The notes beneath the pieces were generated by a model that ran no database searches, had not been told where the DNA came from, and saw only the letters and a program-made list of their open reading frames with translations. Shown one piece after another: positions 1-8,023 of a stretch of DNA of 46,847 nt. The DNA is taken from contig MEOH01000029.1 in the NCBI GenBank assembly GCA_001769535.1, positions 1 through 46,847 on the forward strand, read 5' to 3'. How positions within the stretch are numbered: the first letter of the stretch is position 1; the number at the start of each line of letters is the position of its first letter. A program made the translations under genes and the position numbers. The stretch comes from Bacteroidetes bacterium GWF2_38_335. Its GTDB lineage: Bacteria; Bacteroidota; Bacteroidia; Bacteroidales; GWF2-38-335.

Positions 1-1
1 C

Positions 2-118
2 GGTTATGCTTTTGACTATACCCTGAGCAACATCATCAATTACAGCTCAGGTTCACATGAAATTATGATCGGAATCAATATCGGAGAAGGAAAGGATTCC
101 GGATCAAGTTTGTTGTAA
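2..118 (+). CDS. PorP/SprF family type IX secretion membrane protein (3' end only)
   Basis: Only the last 38 codons and the TAA stop are in the window; the gene starts upstream of base 1. The visible tail contains YAFDYTLSNI, then SSGSHEIMIGI, then a short hydrophilic end. This is the usual C-terminal pattern of PorP/SprF proteins, whose last barrel strands carry a YDY...GSHE motif. In Flavobacterium SprF is needed to secrete the adhesin SprB, and PorP/SprF genes often sit beside genes for large proteins with a type B sorting domain. The next gene here is exactly such an adhesin, which supports the call. The assignment rests on a short fragment, so the family is likely but not certain. Confidence 0.7.
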   Translation, partial: GYAFDYTLSNIINYSSGSHEIMIGINIGEGKDSGSSLL

Positions 119-132
119 AATGTTTATAATGT

Positions 133-164
133 AAAAAAAGCCGCTGAAAAGCGGCTTTTTTTTG
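133..164 (+). terminator. Intrinsic terminator after the PorP/SprF-like gene
   Basis: A 7-bp stem AGCCGCT/AGCGGCT closes a GAAA tetraloop and is followed by eight T. The A-run before the stem pairs further with the T-run. It lies 15 bases after the stop codon, so the porP/sprF-like gene and the adhesin gene are separate transcription units. Confidence 0.9.
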
Positions 165-281
165 TAATACATTAAAGCAACCTAATAGTCGTTTTAAGCG
201 TCTGATTGTTGAAAACCAAAACCTGTTAATTAAAGATAATTTGGAGTGCATTATATGCCAGAATCTTTACTGATGTATAAT

Positions 282-316
282 TTTGTTTTTATATGATGTT
301 ATTTTTAATAAATTTG
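282..316 (+). promoter_or_regulatory. Candidate promoter of the SprB-like adhesin gene
   Basis: TTTG at 282-285 and TAAATTTG at 309-316 resemble the Bacteroidota -33/-7 consensus TTTG...TAnnTTTG. The spacer is 23 bases, longer than the usual 19, so the -33 match may be fortuitous. Start of transcription would fall about 15 bases before the ATG at 338. Confidence 0.4.
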
Positions 317-337
317 AATTATTAATTCAATTACAAT

Positions 338-3300
338 ATGAAAAGACTTTTCGCATCAATTTTCTTTTGTCTAATTATAAGTTTTTCTTATTCACAAGGT
401 TCAGGTTATGCCAATGGTTTTAATGGCACTCAGGCAATGTATATCACTACTTCTGCAACAACTGATTTTGCCGGTTGGGATGACTTTACCATTTCTGCAT
501 GGGTATATCATACAAATTCAGGTGGCTACAGAACAATTTATGATAAAGCTGTTAACACAGGTGATAATGGGAAATTTAATATCCATATTGATATCACTCC
601 GTCTAATATTGTAAGATTTAATGTCAATAAAGAAGGGGTGGCATGGGAAGAGTTATTATCTGTAAACACCATTCCTGCAAATACCTGGGTGCACATTGCC
701 TGCGTAAAATCCTTAAATATTACCACACTTTATATTAATGGCCGTTATGAAAACAGCATGACAATTGTTGATGCCATGACCGGAACTTCTAATGCCGGAA
801 TTAATACAAATGTTGGCCGGTTAAGAAGGAATGGAACATTTTATTATGTTGGTATGATCGACGAATTGGCAGTTTTCAGAACAGCCCTCACTCAGGATGA
901 AATCAGGGAATGGATGTGTAAAACCATAACTTTTACCCACCCCCGATGGAGTAGCCTGGTAAGTTATATAAGAATGAATGAAAACACCGGATGGACTTGC
1001 TTTGATGCGTCAGGTAATGGAAACAACCTGTTTTCAATAACATCACCAACTTGGGCTCTTTCGGGAGCCGCCATAGGTGATCAAAGTGTATACTCTTATC
1101 CGGCAAACTGGACTGGCCAGACATTAACATTAAGCCAGACTGCCGGTAACTCCCTCACTGTTTCAAATGTGGTAGCCTCTGCTAATTCAGGTGCACACAT
1201 TTATTATGTAGGTTCCAATCCTAATACAACATCGGGGATTTCTCTCACCGGTACCACAAATAGTTATTATGGTGTATATTTTACGGATTATACTGCAACT
1301 CATACTGTAAGCTATAATTATGACGATTTTACCGCTCAATGTGAGCTTTGTAATCCTCTTTATGCAAGAAATGATAATGCAAAAACAACATGGATTCCAC
1401 TGAGTGCAACTCATACAGGATGTGTGGCTTCAGCCACCGGACAAAGTACTGTTGATCAGGTATTCAGGTCTGAGTATTTTGTGAGTATTCAGAATGAAGA
1501 TGTTAACCTTGGTCCGGATGTAGCTTTCTGCGATGGAAATTCTATTACCCTGGATGCAACACATACTCCCGCAACCTATCTGTGGCAGGATGCTACAACA
1601 AATCCGACCTTAAGCGCATTGACAACAGGCACTTACCATGTGTCGGTTTACTATGAGGGATGCACCATGCGTGATACCATGAATTTGACTGTTTACCCGA
1701 ACCCCGGAGTAACACTTAGTTCAACTGCTGTGAATTGCTTTGGGGGTACTGATGGATCTGTAAGTGCTGTCGCAACCGGAGGGACAATCCCTTATGACTA
1801 TAACTGGAATTCGGGACAAACTACTTCGTCGGTTTCAGGCCTTCCCGCCGGAAACTATATTATCACTGTTACCGATGATAACTTCTGTACCATAACCGGA
1901 AATATTGATGTGACTGAACCGGCTACTGCGCTTTCATCACTTGTTTCATCTGCCACAAATGTATCATGTTTTGGAGGAAATAATGGTGCGGCAACTGTCT
2001 CTGCAAGTGGCGGAACACCCGGGTACACATATCTATGGTCAAATAGTGCCGTTACACCATCTGTTTCAGGATTGATAGCCGGAGTTTATTCAGTGAATGT
2101 TACCGACCTCAATGGATGTACTTCAACTGCTTCCGTTACAATTACCGAACCAGCCATCCTTGCTTCAACAATTTCAGGAACTAATTTGCTGTGTAATGGC
2201 GATGGAAGCGGTACAGCAACTATTTCTGTTTCAGGAGGAACTACCCCTTATTCCTATTTATGGTCGAATGGAGCAGTTACGCCTTCAATTTCAGGACTTA
2301 GCGTTGGAGTTTTTGGTGTTACCGTTACTGATGCAAACGGATGCTCCTTGACAAATTCTGTTACACTTTCACAGCCTCAACCACTTTCATCAACTGTGAA
2401 TATCGTTGATGCCTCATGTAACGGATTTAACGATGGCTCAGCAACAATTAATGTTTCAGGAGGAACAACTACGTATTCATATTTATGGTCTTCAGGCGGA
2501 ATTAGTGCGACAGAAACCGGACTGTCAGCCGGAAACTATACAGTTACGGTTACCGATTTCAATGGCTGCACATTATCAGCTGCAGTTACTATTAATGAAC
2601 CAACAGTCCTTTCAGCATCAATTTCCGGAACCAATGCCAGCTGCTTTGGCTTTTCTGATGGCAATGCTACCGTGACTCCATCCGGTGGAACACCTTCATA
2701 CAATTATTTGTGGAGCAGCGGGGGAACAAATGCCTCTGAAACCGGACTTGTTGCAGGAACTTATATTGTCACAGTATCCGATAGTCATAGCTGCTCGCTC
2801 ACTCAAACTATTGTTGTCACCGAGCCTGCTGAACTTGTTTTAACTCCTTCACAGGTCGATATTCTTTGCAACGGAATGAGCACAGGTTCTGCTTCTGTAT
2901 CAGTTGCAGGTGGCACAAATCCATATTATTATAGCTGGAGCTCTGGCGGATCAATAGATTCAGAAACTGGTCTGGCTGCCGGAACATACACTGTAACTGT
3001 TACTGATGACCATAATTGCTCTCTGACAAATACTTATATTCTTACCCAGCCTGAGGCACTCTCGGGGACGATGTCAACAACTGATGCAAGTTGTATGAAC
3101 GCTGACGGAACGGGTACTTTTTCGATTACCGGCGGTGTGGGACCATATGATTGGCAATGGAGTGTTTCTGCAGGAAGCCAGACAACCGAAACAGCAACCG
3201 GTTTGGCCGAAGGTACTTATAACGTAACTGTTACTGATGCAAATTTATGTACCATATCAGGTTCAGCTACAATTAATAATGCAGGTGTTCCTGTTCTTGG

Positions 3301-5176
3301 AATAGACAGTCTTTCAAATGTGCTTTGTTATAATATTCCTACTGGTTACATTTCACTTGAGATATCTTCAGGCGGAACTCCTCCGTTTGATTATACATGG
3401 TCCACAGGAGCATTGACTTCTATTATTACTGATCTTGCAGCAGGTACTTATATTGTGACAGTTCAGGATGCTGGTGGATGTACTGCAACGGAAACATATT
3501 ATATTACACAGCCTGCTGAGCTGACTTCAGGGATCATTGATCAGGAAAATCTTTTGTGTTTTGGCGATTCCAATGGCTCTGCAACTGTTACCGGATTCGG
3601 TGGAACACCACCATTTTCGTACTTGTGGGATGATCCGGCTTCATCAACTTCTTATTTGATAAACGGTTTAACTGTAGGTGTTTATAATTGTACCCTTACT
3701 GATGATAATGGTTGTACTTCTGTAAGTACTGCAACCATCACTGAACCAACTGAACTTGCCATGACAAGTTCTGCAACACCCCAACATTGCGGATCGGTTG
3801 ATGGTACTGCTGAATTTGTTGTGTCGGGAGGAACCCCTGCTTACGAATATTTATGGAGCAGCGGACAAACTACTTCTTCCATTTCAGGAGTTGCTGCCGG
3901 ATCTTATTTCATCACAGTCAACGACAACAACAATTGCTCTATTACCGGATCTGTTATGATTGATTTGTTAGGTCAGGGTGATCCTGAAGTTCAGATACTG
4001 GCTGGTATTAAATGTTATGGTGAGGCTTCGGGCCAAATTATGGCAAACATTACCGGTGGCTATGCTCCTTTTGTTTTTGAATGGAGCAATGGAAGCAACA
4101 ATGATACCATTTCAACTGTTACAGCAGGTTGGTACTTTGTGACCATAACCGATGATAATGCTTGTGCTGTGACAGATTCGATTGAATTAACTCAACCCGA
4201 TCAAATCATTATTGCTGTAACTACAACCGATGTTCTTTGTTATGGTGATTCCACAGGTGTAATTAATGCGTTTGTAACTGGCGGAACTCCGGGCTATACT
4301 TATCTCTGGTCCGACGGTCAAACAACAACAGATGCAACGGGTTTGCCTGCTGCAGGTTATTCGGTTACTGTTACTGATGCAAATAACTGTATTAGGGTTA
4401 AACCCAATATTTATCTTACTCAGCCCCCAATGCTGGTCCTGGAAATTGACACCCTTCAGTTGATTTTATGCAACGGAGGAAATGGATCGCTTTCTGCAGA
4501 AGTTTCTGGCGGAGTAGCTCCTTATGATTATTCATGGAGCAACGGAGTAAATGATTCCCTTAATACAAATGTTACTGCAGGATTTTACCAGATAACAGCC
4601 ACCGACTATAATAATTGTTCAGTTACTGATACGATTTCTGTCTATCAACCGGATTCAATTTCAATTCTTCTTGACACAGTAATAGCAGTTTCCTGTGCGG
4701 GGAATAACGATGGCGTAATTGCTGTTAATGTAGGAGGAGGAACGGGAGAATATACTTTCAATTGGTCCAATTCTGCTAATACTGACAATATAACAGGACT
4801 GACAGCAGGCGTTTATACGGTTACTATTACAGATGGCAATAGTTGTGAGCTTTATAATACCTATACTCTGGATGAAAGCGATATTTCATGCTATACTGTG
4901 GAGATTCCGAACGCGTTTTCACCAAATGGTGATGACGTTAACGATACATGGGAGATAAAAGATGTAATTTCAATTGAAAATGTTGAAATTGAGATATACA
5001 ACCGTTGGGGTCAGATGATGTTCTCCTTTGCCGGAACCGGCAGTGAATATGCTGATCGGGCAAACCAATGGGATGGAACATGGAATGGTTCTGAAGTGCC
5101 TTTCGGAGCATACATCTATATTGTGAAATTCAATGGAGACGAACCATTGAACGGAATTGTCACAATTAAAAGATAA
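338..5176 (+). CDS. Giant SprB-repeat surface adhesin with type B T9SS sorting domain
   Basis: A 1612-residue secreted protein. Residues 1-20 form a signal peptide ending SYSQ. A LamG/concanavalin-like domain follows (about 24-190), then linker regions and a PKD/Ig-like unit near 390-450 (LGPDVAFCDGNSITLDA). From about 450 to 1513 there are 14 tandem SprB repeats of 73-78 residues, each with a conserved Cys followed by an N/G-rich turn, GGT.PY.Y.WS, AG.Y.VTVTD and a second Cys. Residues about 1515-1612 match the gliding-associated type B C-terminal domain: PNAFSPNGDDVND, IYNRWGQ, W.G and a final beta strand. In gliding relatives such proteins are exported by the type IX system and moved along the surface; here adhesion is the safer guess. 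The repeats differ clearly at DNA level, so they are old. The PorP/SprF-like gene upstream is its probable secretion partner. Confidence 0.92.
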   Translation: MKRLFASIFFCLIISFSYSQGSGYANGFNGTQAMYITTSATTDFAGWDDFTISAWVYHTNSGGYRTIYDKAVNTGDNGKFNIHIDITPSNIVRFNVNKEGVAWEELLSVNTIPANTWVHIACVKSLNITTLYINGRYENSMTIVDAMTGTSNAGINTNVGRLRRNGTFYYVGMIDELAVFRTALTQDEIREWMCKTITFTHPRWSSLVSYIRMNENTGWTCFDASGNGNNLFSITSPTWALSGAAIGDQSVYSYPANWTGQTLTLSQTAGNSLTVSNVVASANSGAHIYYVGSNPNTTSGISLTGTTNSYYGVYFTDYTATHTVSYNYDDFTAQCELCNPLYARNDNAKTTWIPLSATHTGCVASATGQSTVDQVFRSEYFVSIQNEDVNLGPDVAFCDGNSITLDATHTPATYLWQDATTNPTLSALTTGTYHVSVYYEGCTMRDTMNLTVYPNPGVTLSSTAVNCFGGTDGSVSAVATGGTIPYDYNWNSGQTTSSVSGLPAGNYIITVTDDNFCTITGNIDVTEPATALSSLVSSATNVSCFGGNNGAATVSASGGTPGYTYLWSNSAVTPSVSGLIAGVYSVNVTDLNGCTSTASVTITEPAILASTISGTNLLCNGDGSGTATISVSGGTTPYSYLWSNGAVTPSISGLSVGVFGVTVTDANGCSLTNSVTLSQPQPLSSTVNIVDASCNGFNDGSATINVSGGTTTYSYLWSSGGISATETGLSAGNYTVTVTDFNGCTLSAAVTINEPTVLSASISGTNASCFGFSDGNATVTPSGGTPSYNYLWSSGGTNASETGLVAGTYIVTVSDSHSCSLTQTIVVTEPAELVLTPSQVDILCNGMSTGSASVSVAGGTNPYYYSWSSGGSIDSETGLAAGTYTVTVTDDHNCSLTNTYILTQPEALSGTMSTTDASCMNADGTGTFSITGGVGPYDWQWSVSAGSQTTETATGLAEGTYNVTVTDANLCTISGSATINNAGVPVLGIDSLSNVLCYNIPTGYISLEISSGGTPPFDYTWSTGALTSIITDLAAGTYIVTVQDAGGCTATETYYITQPAELTSGIIDQENLLCFGDSNGSATVTGFGGTPPFSYLWDDPASSTSYLINGLTVGVYNCTLTDDNGCTSVSTATITEPTELAMTSSATPQHCGSVDGTAEFVVSGGTPAYEYLWSSGQTTSSISGVAAGSYFITVNDNNNCSITGSVMIDLLGQGDPEVQILAGIKCYGEASGQIMANITGGYAPFVFEWSNGSNNDTISTVTAGWYFVTITDDNACAVTDSIELTQPDQIIIAVTTTDVLCYGDSTGVINAFVTGGTPGYTYLWSDGQTTTDATGLPAAGYSVTVTDANNCIRVKPNIYLTQPPMLVLEIDTLQLILCNGGNGSLSAEVSGGVAPYDYSWSNGVNDSLNTNVTAGFYQITATDYNNCSVTDTISVYQPDSISILLDTVIAVSCAGNNDGVIAVNVGGGTGEYTFNWSNSANTDNITGLTAGVYTVTITDGNSCELYNTYTLDESDISCYTVEIPNAFSPNGDDVNDTWEIKDVISIENVEIEIYNRWGQMMFSFAGTGSEYADRANQWDGTWNGSEVPFGAYIYIVKFNGDEPLNGIVTIKR

Positions 5177-5190
5177 CTGATAATAAGATT

Positions 5191-5219
5191 AAAAAAACCC
5201 GCCATCGGCGGATTTTTTT
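5191..5219. terminator. Bidirectional terminator between convergent genes
   Basis: CCGCC and GGCGG flank an ATC loop, with an A7 run before and a T7 run after. Either strand therefore reads as a hairpin followed by T. It lies between the stop of the adhesin (5176, plus) and the stop of the aconitase-family gene (5228, minus). Confidence 0.85.
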
Positions 5220-5227
5220 ATTTCATT

Positions 5228-7006
5228 TTAGGCTTCAGATTTGATCCAGTTGACCAAGCCTTTCTTTTCAATTATTTTCATCAGCTTATCAGGAAGTGCT
5301 TCGAATTTGAATTCTTTTCCGTTGATGATGATTATTCCTTTTTCGAAAAAGACTTCAACGGAATCACCCTGTTTGTAATTCTCTACAATTTGACGGTTTA
5401 CGATGAGCAACAAACCCTGGTTGATGGCTGAGCGGTAGAAAATCCTGTTGACCGATTTTACAATCACAGCTTTTACTCCGGCATGAGCAAGTCCAACGGC
5501 AGGATGCTCCCGTGAGCTTCCACAACCAAAATTATCACCGGCAATTACAATATCGCCTGCGGCAACATTTTTGGCAAAATTCACATCAAAGCCCGCGAAA
5601 AGATGTGGCATGATGGCAGCTGCATCAGAACTTAATACATTGTATGTGAGATTGCCGGCAAACATCTGGTCGGTATTGAGATTGTCCACGTCAGCATAAT
5701 TCCATACGCCGAGGTGTTTTCTGTTATCATCTTCCTTAACAACAGTGGTTTTGCTTTGTGCTACTTCGTAAGGGAATTTGTCATTTGCTTTAATTCCTCT
5801 CGGGTCGGTAATTACTCCGGTAAGCGCAGTATGAGCAACTGTTGCGGGTGATGCAAGATAAATACTTGAATCATTGTTTCCCATGCGGCCTAAAAAGTTT
5901 CTGTTGGCAGTTGATATTACATTGTGCTTGTTGGCAGGAATTCCTTGTCCGGTTCCCAAACATGGTCCGCATGAAGCTGTCAGAATTACTGCGCCTGATT
6001 TTATGAGGGATTCAATATGTCCTGCTTTCAGTAATTGTAAGTAAATTTCCTGTGAAGCAGGAATAATCAGCAGCTGGAATCCTTCTTTTATTTTTTTTCC
6101 TTTCAGGATATTTGCAGCAATTTCAATATCGTCGTATCTGCCATTGGTGCAGGTTCCGACAATACCTTCGTGGATTACGGTTCCCTGAACTTCGGAAACA
6201 GTTTTTACGTTATCAACGTTGTGTGGGGCTGCAACAAGGGGAACAACTGTAGCCAGGTCGATTTCAATTTCCCTGAAATACTTTGCATCTGCGTCGGCCC
6301 ATTCACCGTCAATTTTACTTTCGCCATAGAATTTGGCCAGAACTTCATCTGCAGGGAATACGGCATTTTTTGCTCCCATTTCGGATGCAAGATTGGCCAA
6401 AGTCATTCTCTCAGAGATGCTCAGAGTTTTCACACCTTCACCATGGTATTCAATTGACATATAGTTTGCACCATCAGATCCTATCATGCCGATGATCCAG
6501 AGAGAAAGGTCTTTTGCATAAACACCCTGATTGAGTTTTCCCTTAAGGGTGATTTTTATTGATTCGGGAACAAGAAACCATGTGTCGCCACGTTTCCACA
6601 GTCCGGCTGATTCAGTCCGGTCTATACCGGCAGCAAGGGCATTAAATGCACCGGCTGTGCATGAATGACTGTCGCTGCCCACAATAACCATTTTGGGTTT
6701 TGCGTGGTAAGACATAATTTGGTGACATATGCCTTTTCCAACATCATAGAATTTTTCAATTCCCTGTTCTTTTGCAATATCCCTTATTTCCTGATAATCG
6801 GTTGCAAGTTTTGCATTGGTTGGGGGAGCATTGTGGTCAAGAACCAGAAGCAACTGATTGGGATCGGCTACTTTTTTTCCACCCATTTTTTCAAAAGTCT
6901 TTTTAATACTGGCTGTATTGTCATGTGTAAGCACAATGTCAGGTTTGGTGAAAACAATAGCGCCTGCATTTGCACCCAGAATTTTTTCTACAAACGTTTT
7001 TCCCAT
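5228..7006 (-). CDS. Aconitase-family hydro-lyase, large and small subunits fused
   Basis: A 592-residue [4Fe-4S] dehydratase of the aconitase/isopropylmalate isomerase superfamily. The three cluster cysteines are visible: C286 in GTCTNGR and C346/C349 in SCGPCLGTGQG. SDSHSCTAGAF near 111-121 is the typical large-subunit motif. The C-terminal swivel domain (about 455-592) carries GDNFGCGSSREHPAV. Canonical aconitases have about 750-900 residues. This length and layout instead match a LeuC-like part joined directly to a LeuD-like part. Substrate cannot be read from sequence: aconitate, homoaconitate, isopropylmalate or a methylated malate are all possible. No leu or TCA-cycle genes are nearby, so context does not decide. 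The start ATG is preceded by an A-rich leader with no Shine-Dalgarno site, normal in this phylum. Confidence 0.85.
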   Translation of the reverse strand: MGKTFVEKILGANAGAIVFTKPDIVLTHDNTASIKKTFEKMGGKKVADPNQLLLVLDHNAPPTNAKLATDYQEIRDIAKEQGIEKFYDVGKGICHQIMSYHAKPKMVIVGSDSHSCTAGAFNALAAGIDRTESAGLWKRGDTWFLVPESIKITLKGKLNQGVYAKDLSLWIIGMIGSDGANYMSIEYHGEGVKTLSISERMTLANLASEMGAKNAVFPADEVLAKFYGESKIDGEWADADAKYFREIEIDLATVVPLVAAPHNVDNVKTVSEVQGTVIHEGIVGTCTNGRYDDIEIAANILKGKKIKEGFQLLIIPASQEIYLQLLKAGHIESLIKSGAVILTASCGPCLGTGQGIPANKHNVISTANRNFLGRMGNNDSSIYLASPATVAHTALTGVITDPRGIKANDKFPYEVAQSKTTVVKEDDNRKHLGVWNYADVDNLNTDQMFAGNLTYNVLSSDAAAIMPHLFAGFDVNFAKNVAAGDIVIAGDNFGCGSSREHPAVGLAHAGVKAVIVKSVNRIFYRSAINQGLLLIVNRQIVENYKQGDSVEVFFEKGIIIINGKEFKFEALPDKLMKIIEKKGLVNWIKSEA

Positions 7007-7033
7007 ATTTCTTTTTTTAGTTAGTTAATCAGT

Positions 7034-7041
7034 CAAATATA
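7034..7041 (-). promoter_or_regulatory. Candidate -7 element of the aconitase-family gene
   Basis: On the minus strand TATATTTG fits TAnnTTTG and lies 27 bases before the ATG, in the 45-base gap after the preceding gene. The -33 box is weak (TTTC about 20 bases further up). It suggests that the enzyme gene has its own promoter. Confidence 0.4.
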
Positions 7042-7051
7042 ATAATATTGA

Positions 7052-8020
7052 TTAATAAAGCGAAACTTCTTTATCATGTGAAAACCATGGCTGACCAAAC
7101 AGCATTTCGACTCCCAATGTCAGTTGCGGCTTATTGAAAAATCTTTCATTGTTATCATCAAAAAGCTGTTTAAAATCATATTGAACTTTAGCTGCAAGAA
7201 ACCACCATCCTAAGCGGCCCATTGCGAACATTTCATTATTGTCAAAAATTTTCCTTTCTGTTTCCATGCGATTTTCATAAATCCATTTATATCTTTCGAT
7301 ATAATACAGATTAACACCCACACCAAGATCGAGAAATGCAGCCGGACGATAAGTGTGCTCTTCTTTAAATCTGTTTAGATTAAAGCGGCTGAATAAAGTG
7401 AAGTTGACAAAGTATCCCTGCGTTTTAATTTTTTTGACATCAGAGACATCTGCCAGAGAATCCTTTTTAAGAAGCGATTGAGTATAACCAAATGAAAAAT
7501 CTAATCCGTAGTTAAAAAATGTCTGAACAGGGGCAATGATATTAAAACCGTAGTTAAAATTGTAAAAGCTCTTGTTGTAATCATAGAAATCACTTTCGCC
7601 CAAGCCTTTAAATGAATAGCCAATCAGTAGGGAAGTGGGATTTAATGATACATTATCTGTTTCATTCTCAATCATATCCACGGTGTCCCGGTTTGCTTTA
7701 AACATCATGGTGGTAAGATAGAAAACCCCGACTGAATCTACATTGATATTCTGGATAACGCGGCTTTGAAAATCTTCCTTTGTAATGGTCATTGTATAAT
7801 ATCCGGCAGGAAGTTCGCAAAAGTAGGTTCTTCCTTCTTCGTTTGTTGCCTGCTCCTTTGAATAACCTTCGCCGGTTAGTGTAACGGTGGCATTAATAAG
7901 TGGTTCTTCAAAGTCGTATTCATAGTAAAAGGCATACAGACTTAGTTCTCCCGAATTGCTCTGTGAAAAAACGGCAGAAGTGGTTAATGCCATTATCATA
8001 ATTAATAAAATCTTTTTCAT
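7052..8020 (-). CDS. Exported protein: carboxypeptidase-regulatory-like domain plus outer-membrane-barrel-like region
   Basis: A 322-residue protein. Residues 1-19 form a signal peptide (ends VFSQ). Residues about 25-110 look like a CarboxypepD_reg-like/CNA-B beta sandwich (LINATVTLTGEGYSKEQATNEEGR, quoted motif trimmed: LINATVTLTGEG, then TNEEGRTYFCELPAG). From about 125 onward alternating aromatic and polar residues suggest a small outer-membrane beta barrel (FYNFNYGFNI, YGLDFSFGYT, LTLGVEMLFG). The ATG follows the stop of the large histidine kinase by three bases, so the two genes are probably translated from one message and may act together. I recognise the architecture but not a named family; the role is unknown. 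Confidence 0.7.
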   Translation of the reverse strand: MKKILLIMIMALTTSAVFSQSNSGELSLYAFYYEYDFEEPLINATVTLTGEGYSKEQATNEEGRTYFCELPAGYYTMTITKEDFQSRVIQNINVDSVGVFYLTTMMFKANRDTVDMIENETDNVSLNPTSLLIGYSFKGLGESDFYDYNKSFYNFNYGFNIIAPVQTFFNYGLDFSFGYTQSLLKKDSLADVSDVKKIKTQGYFVNFTLFSRFNLNRFKEEHTYRPAAFLDLGVGVNLYYIERYKWIYENRMETERKIFDNNEMFAMGRLGWWFLAAKVQYDFKQLFDDNNERFFNKPQLTLGVEMLFGQPWFSHDKEVSLY

Positions 8021-8023
8021 AGT

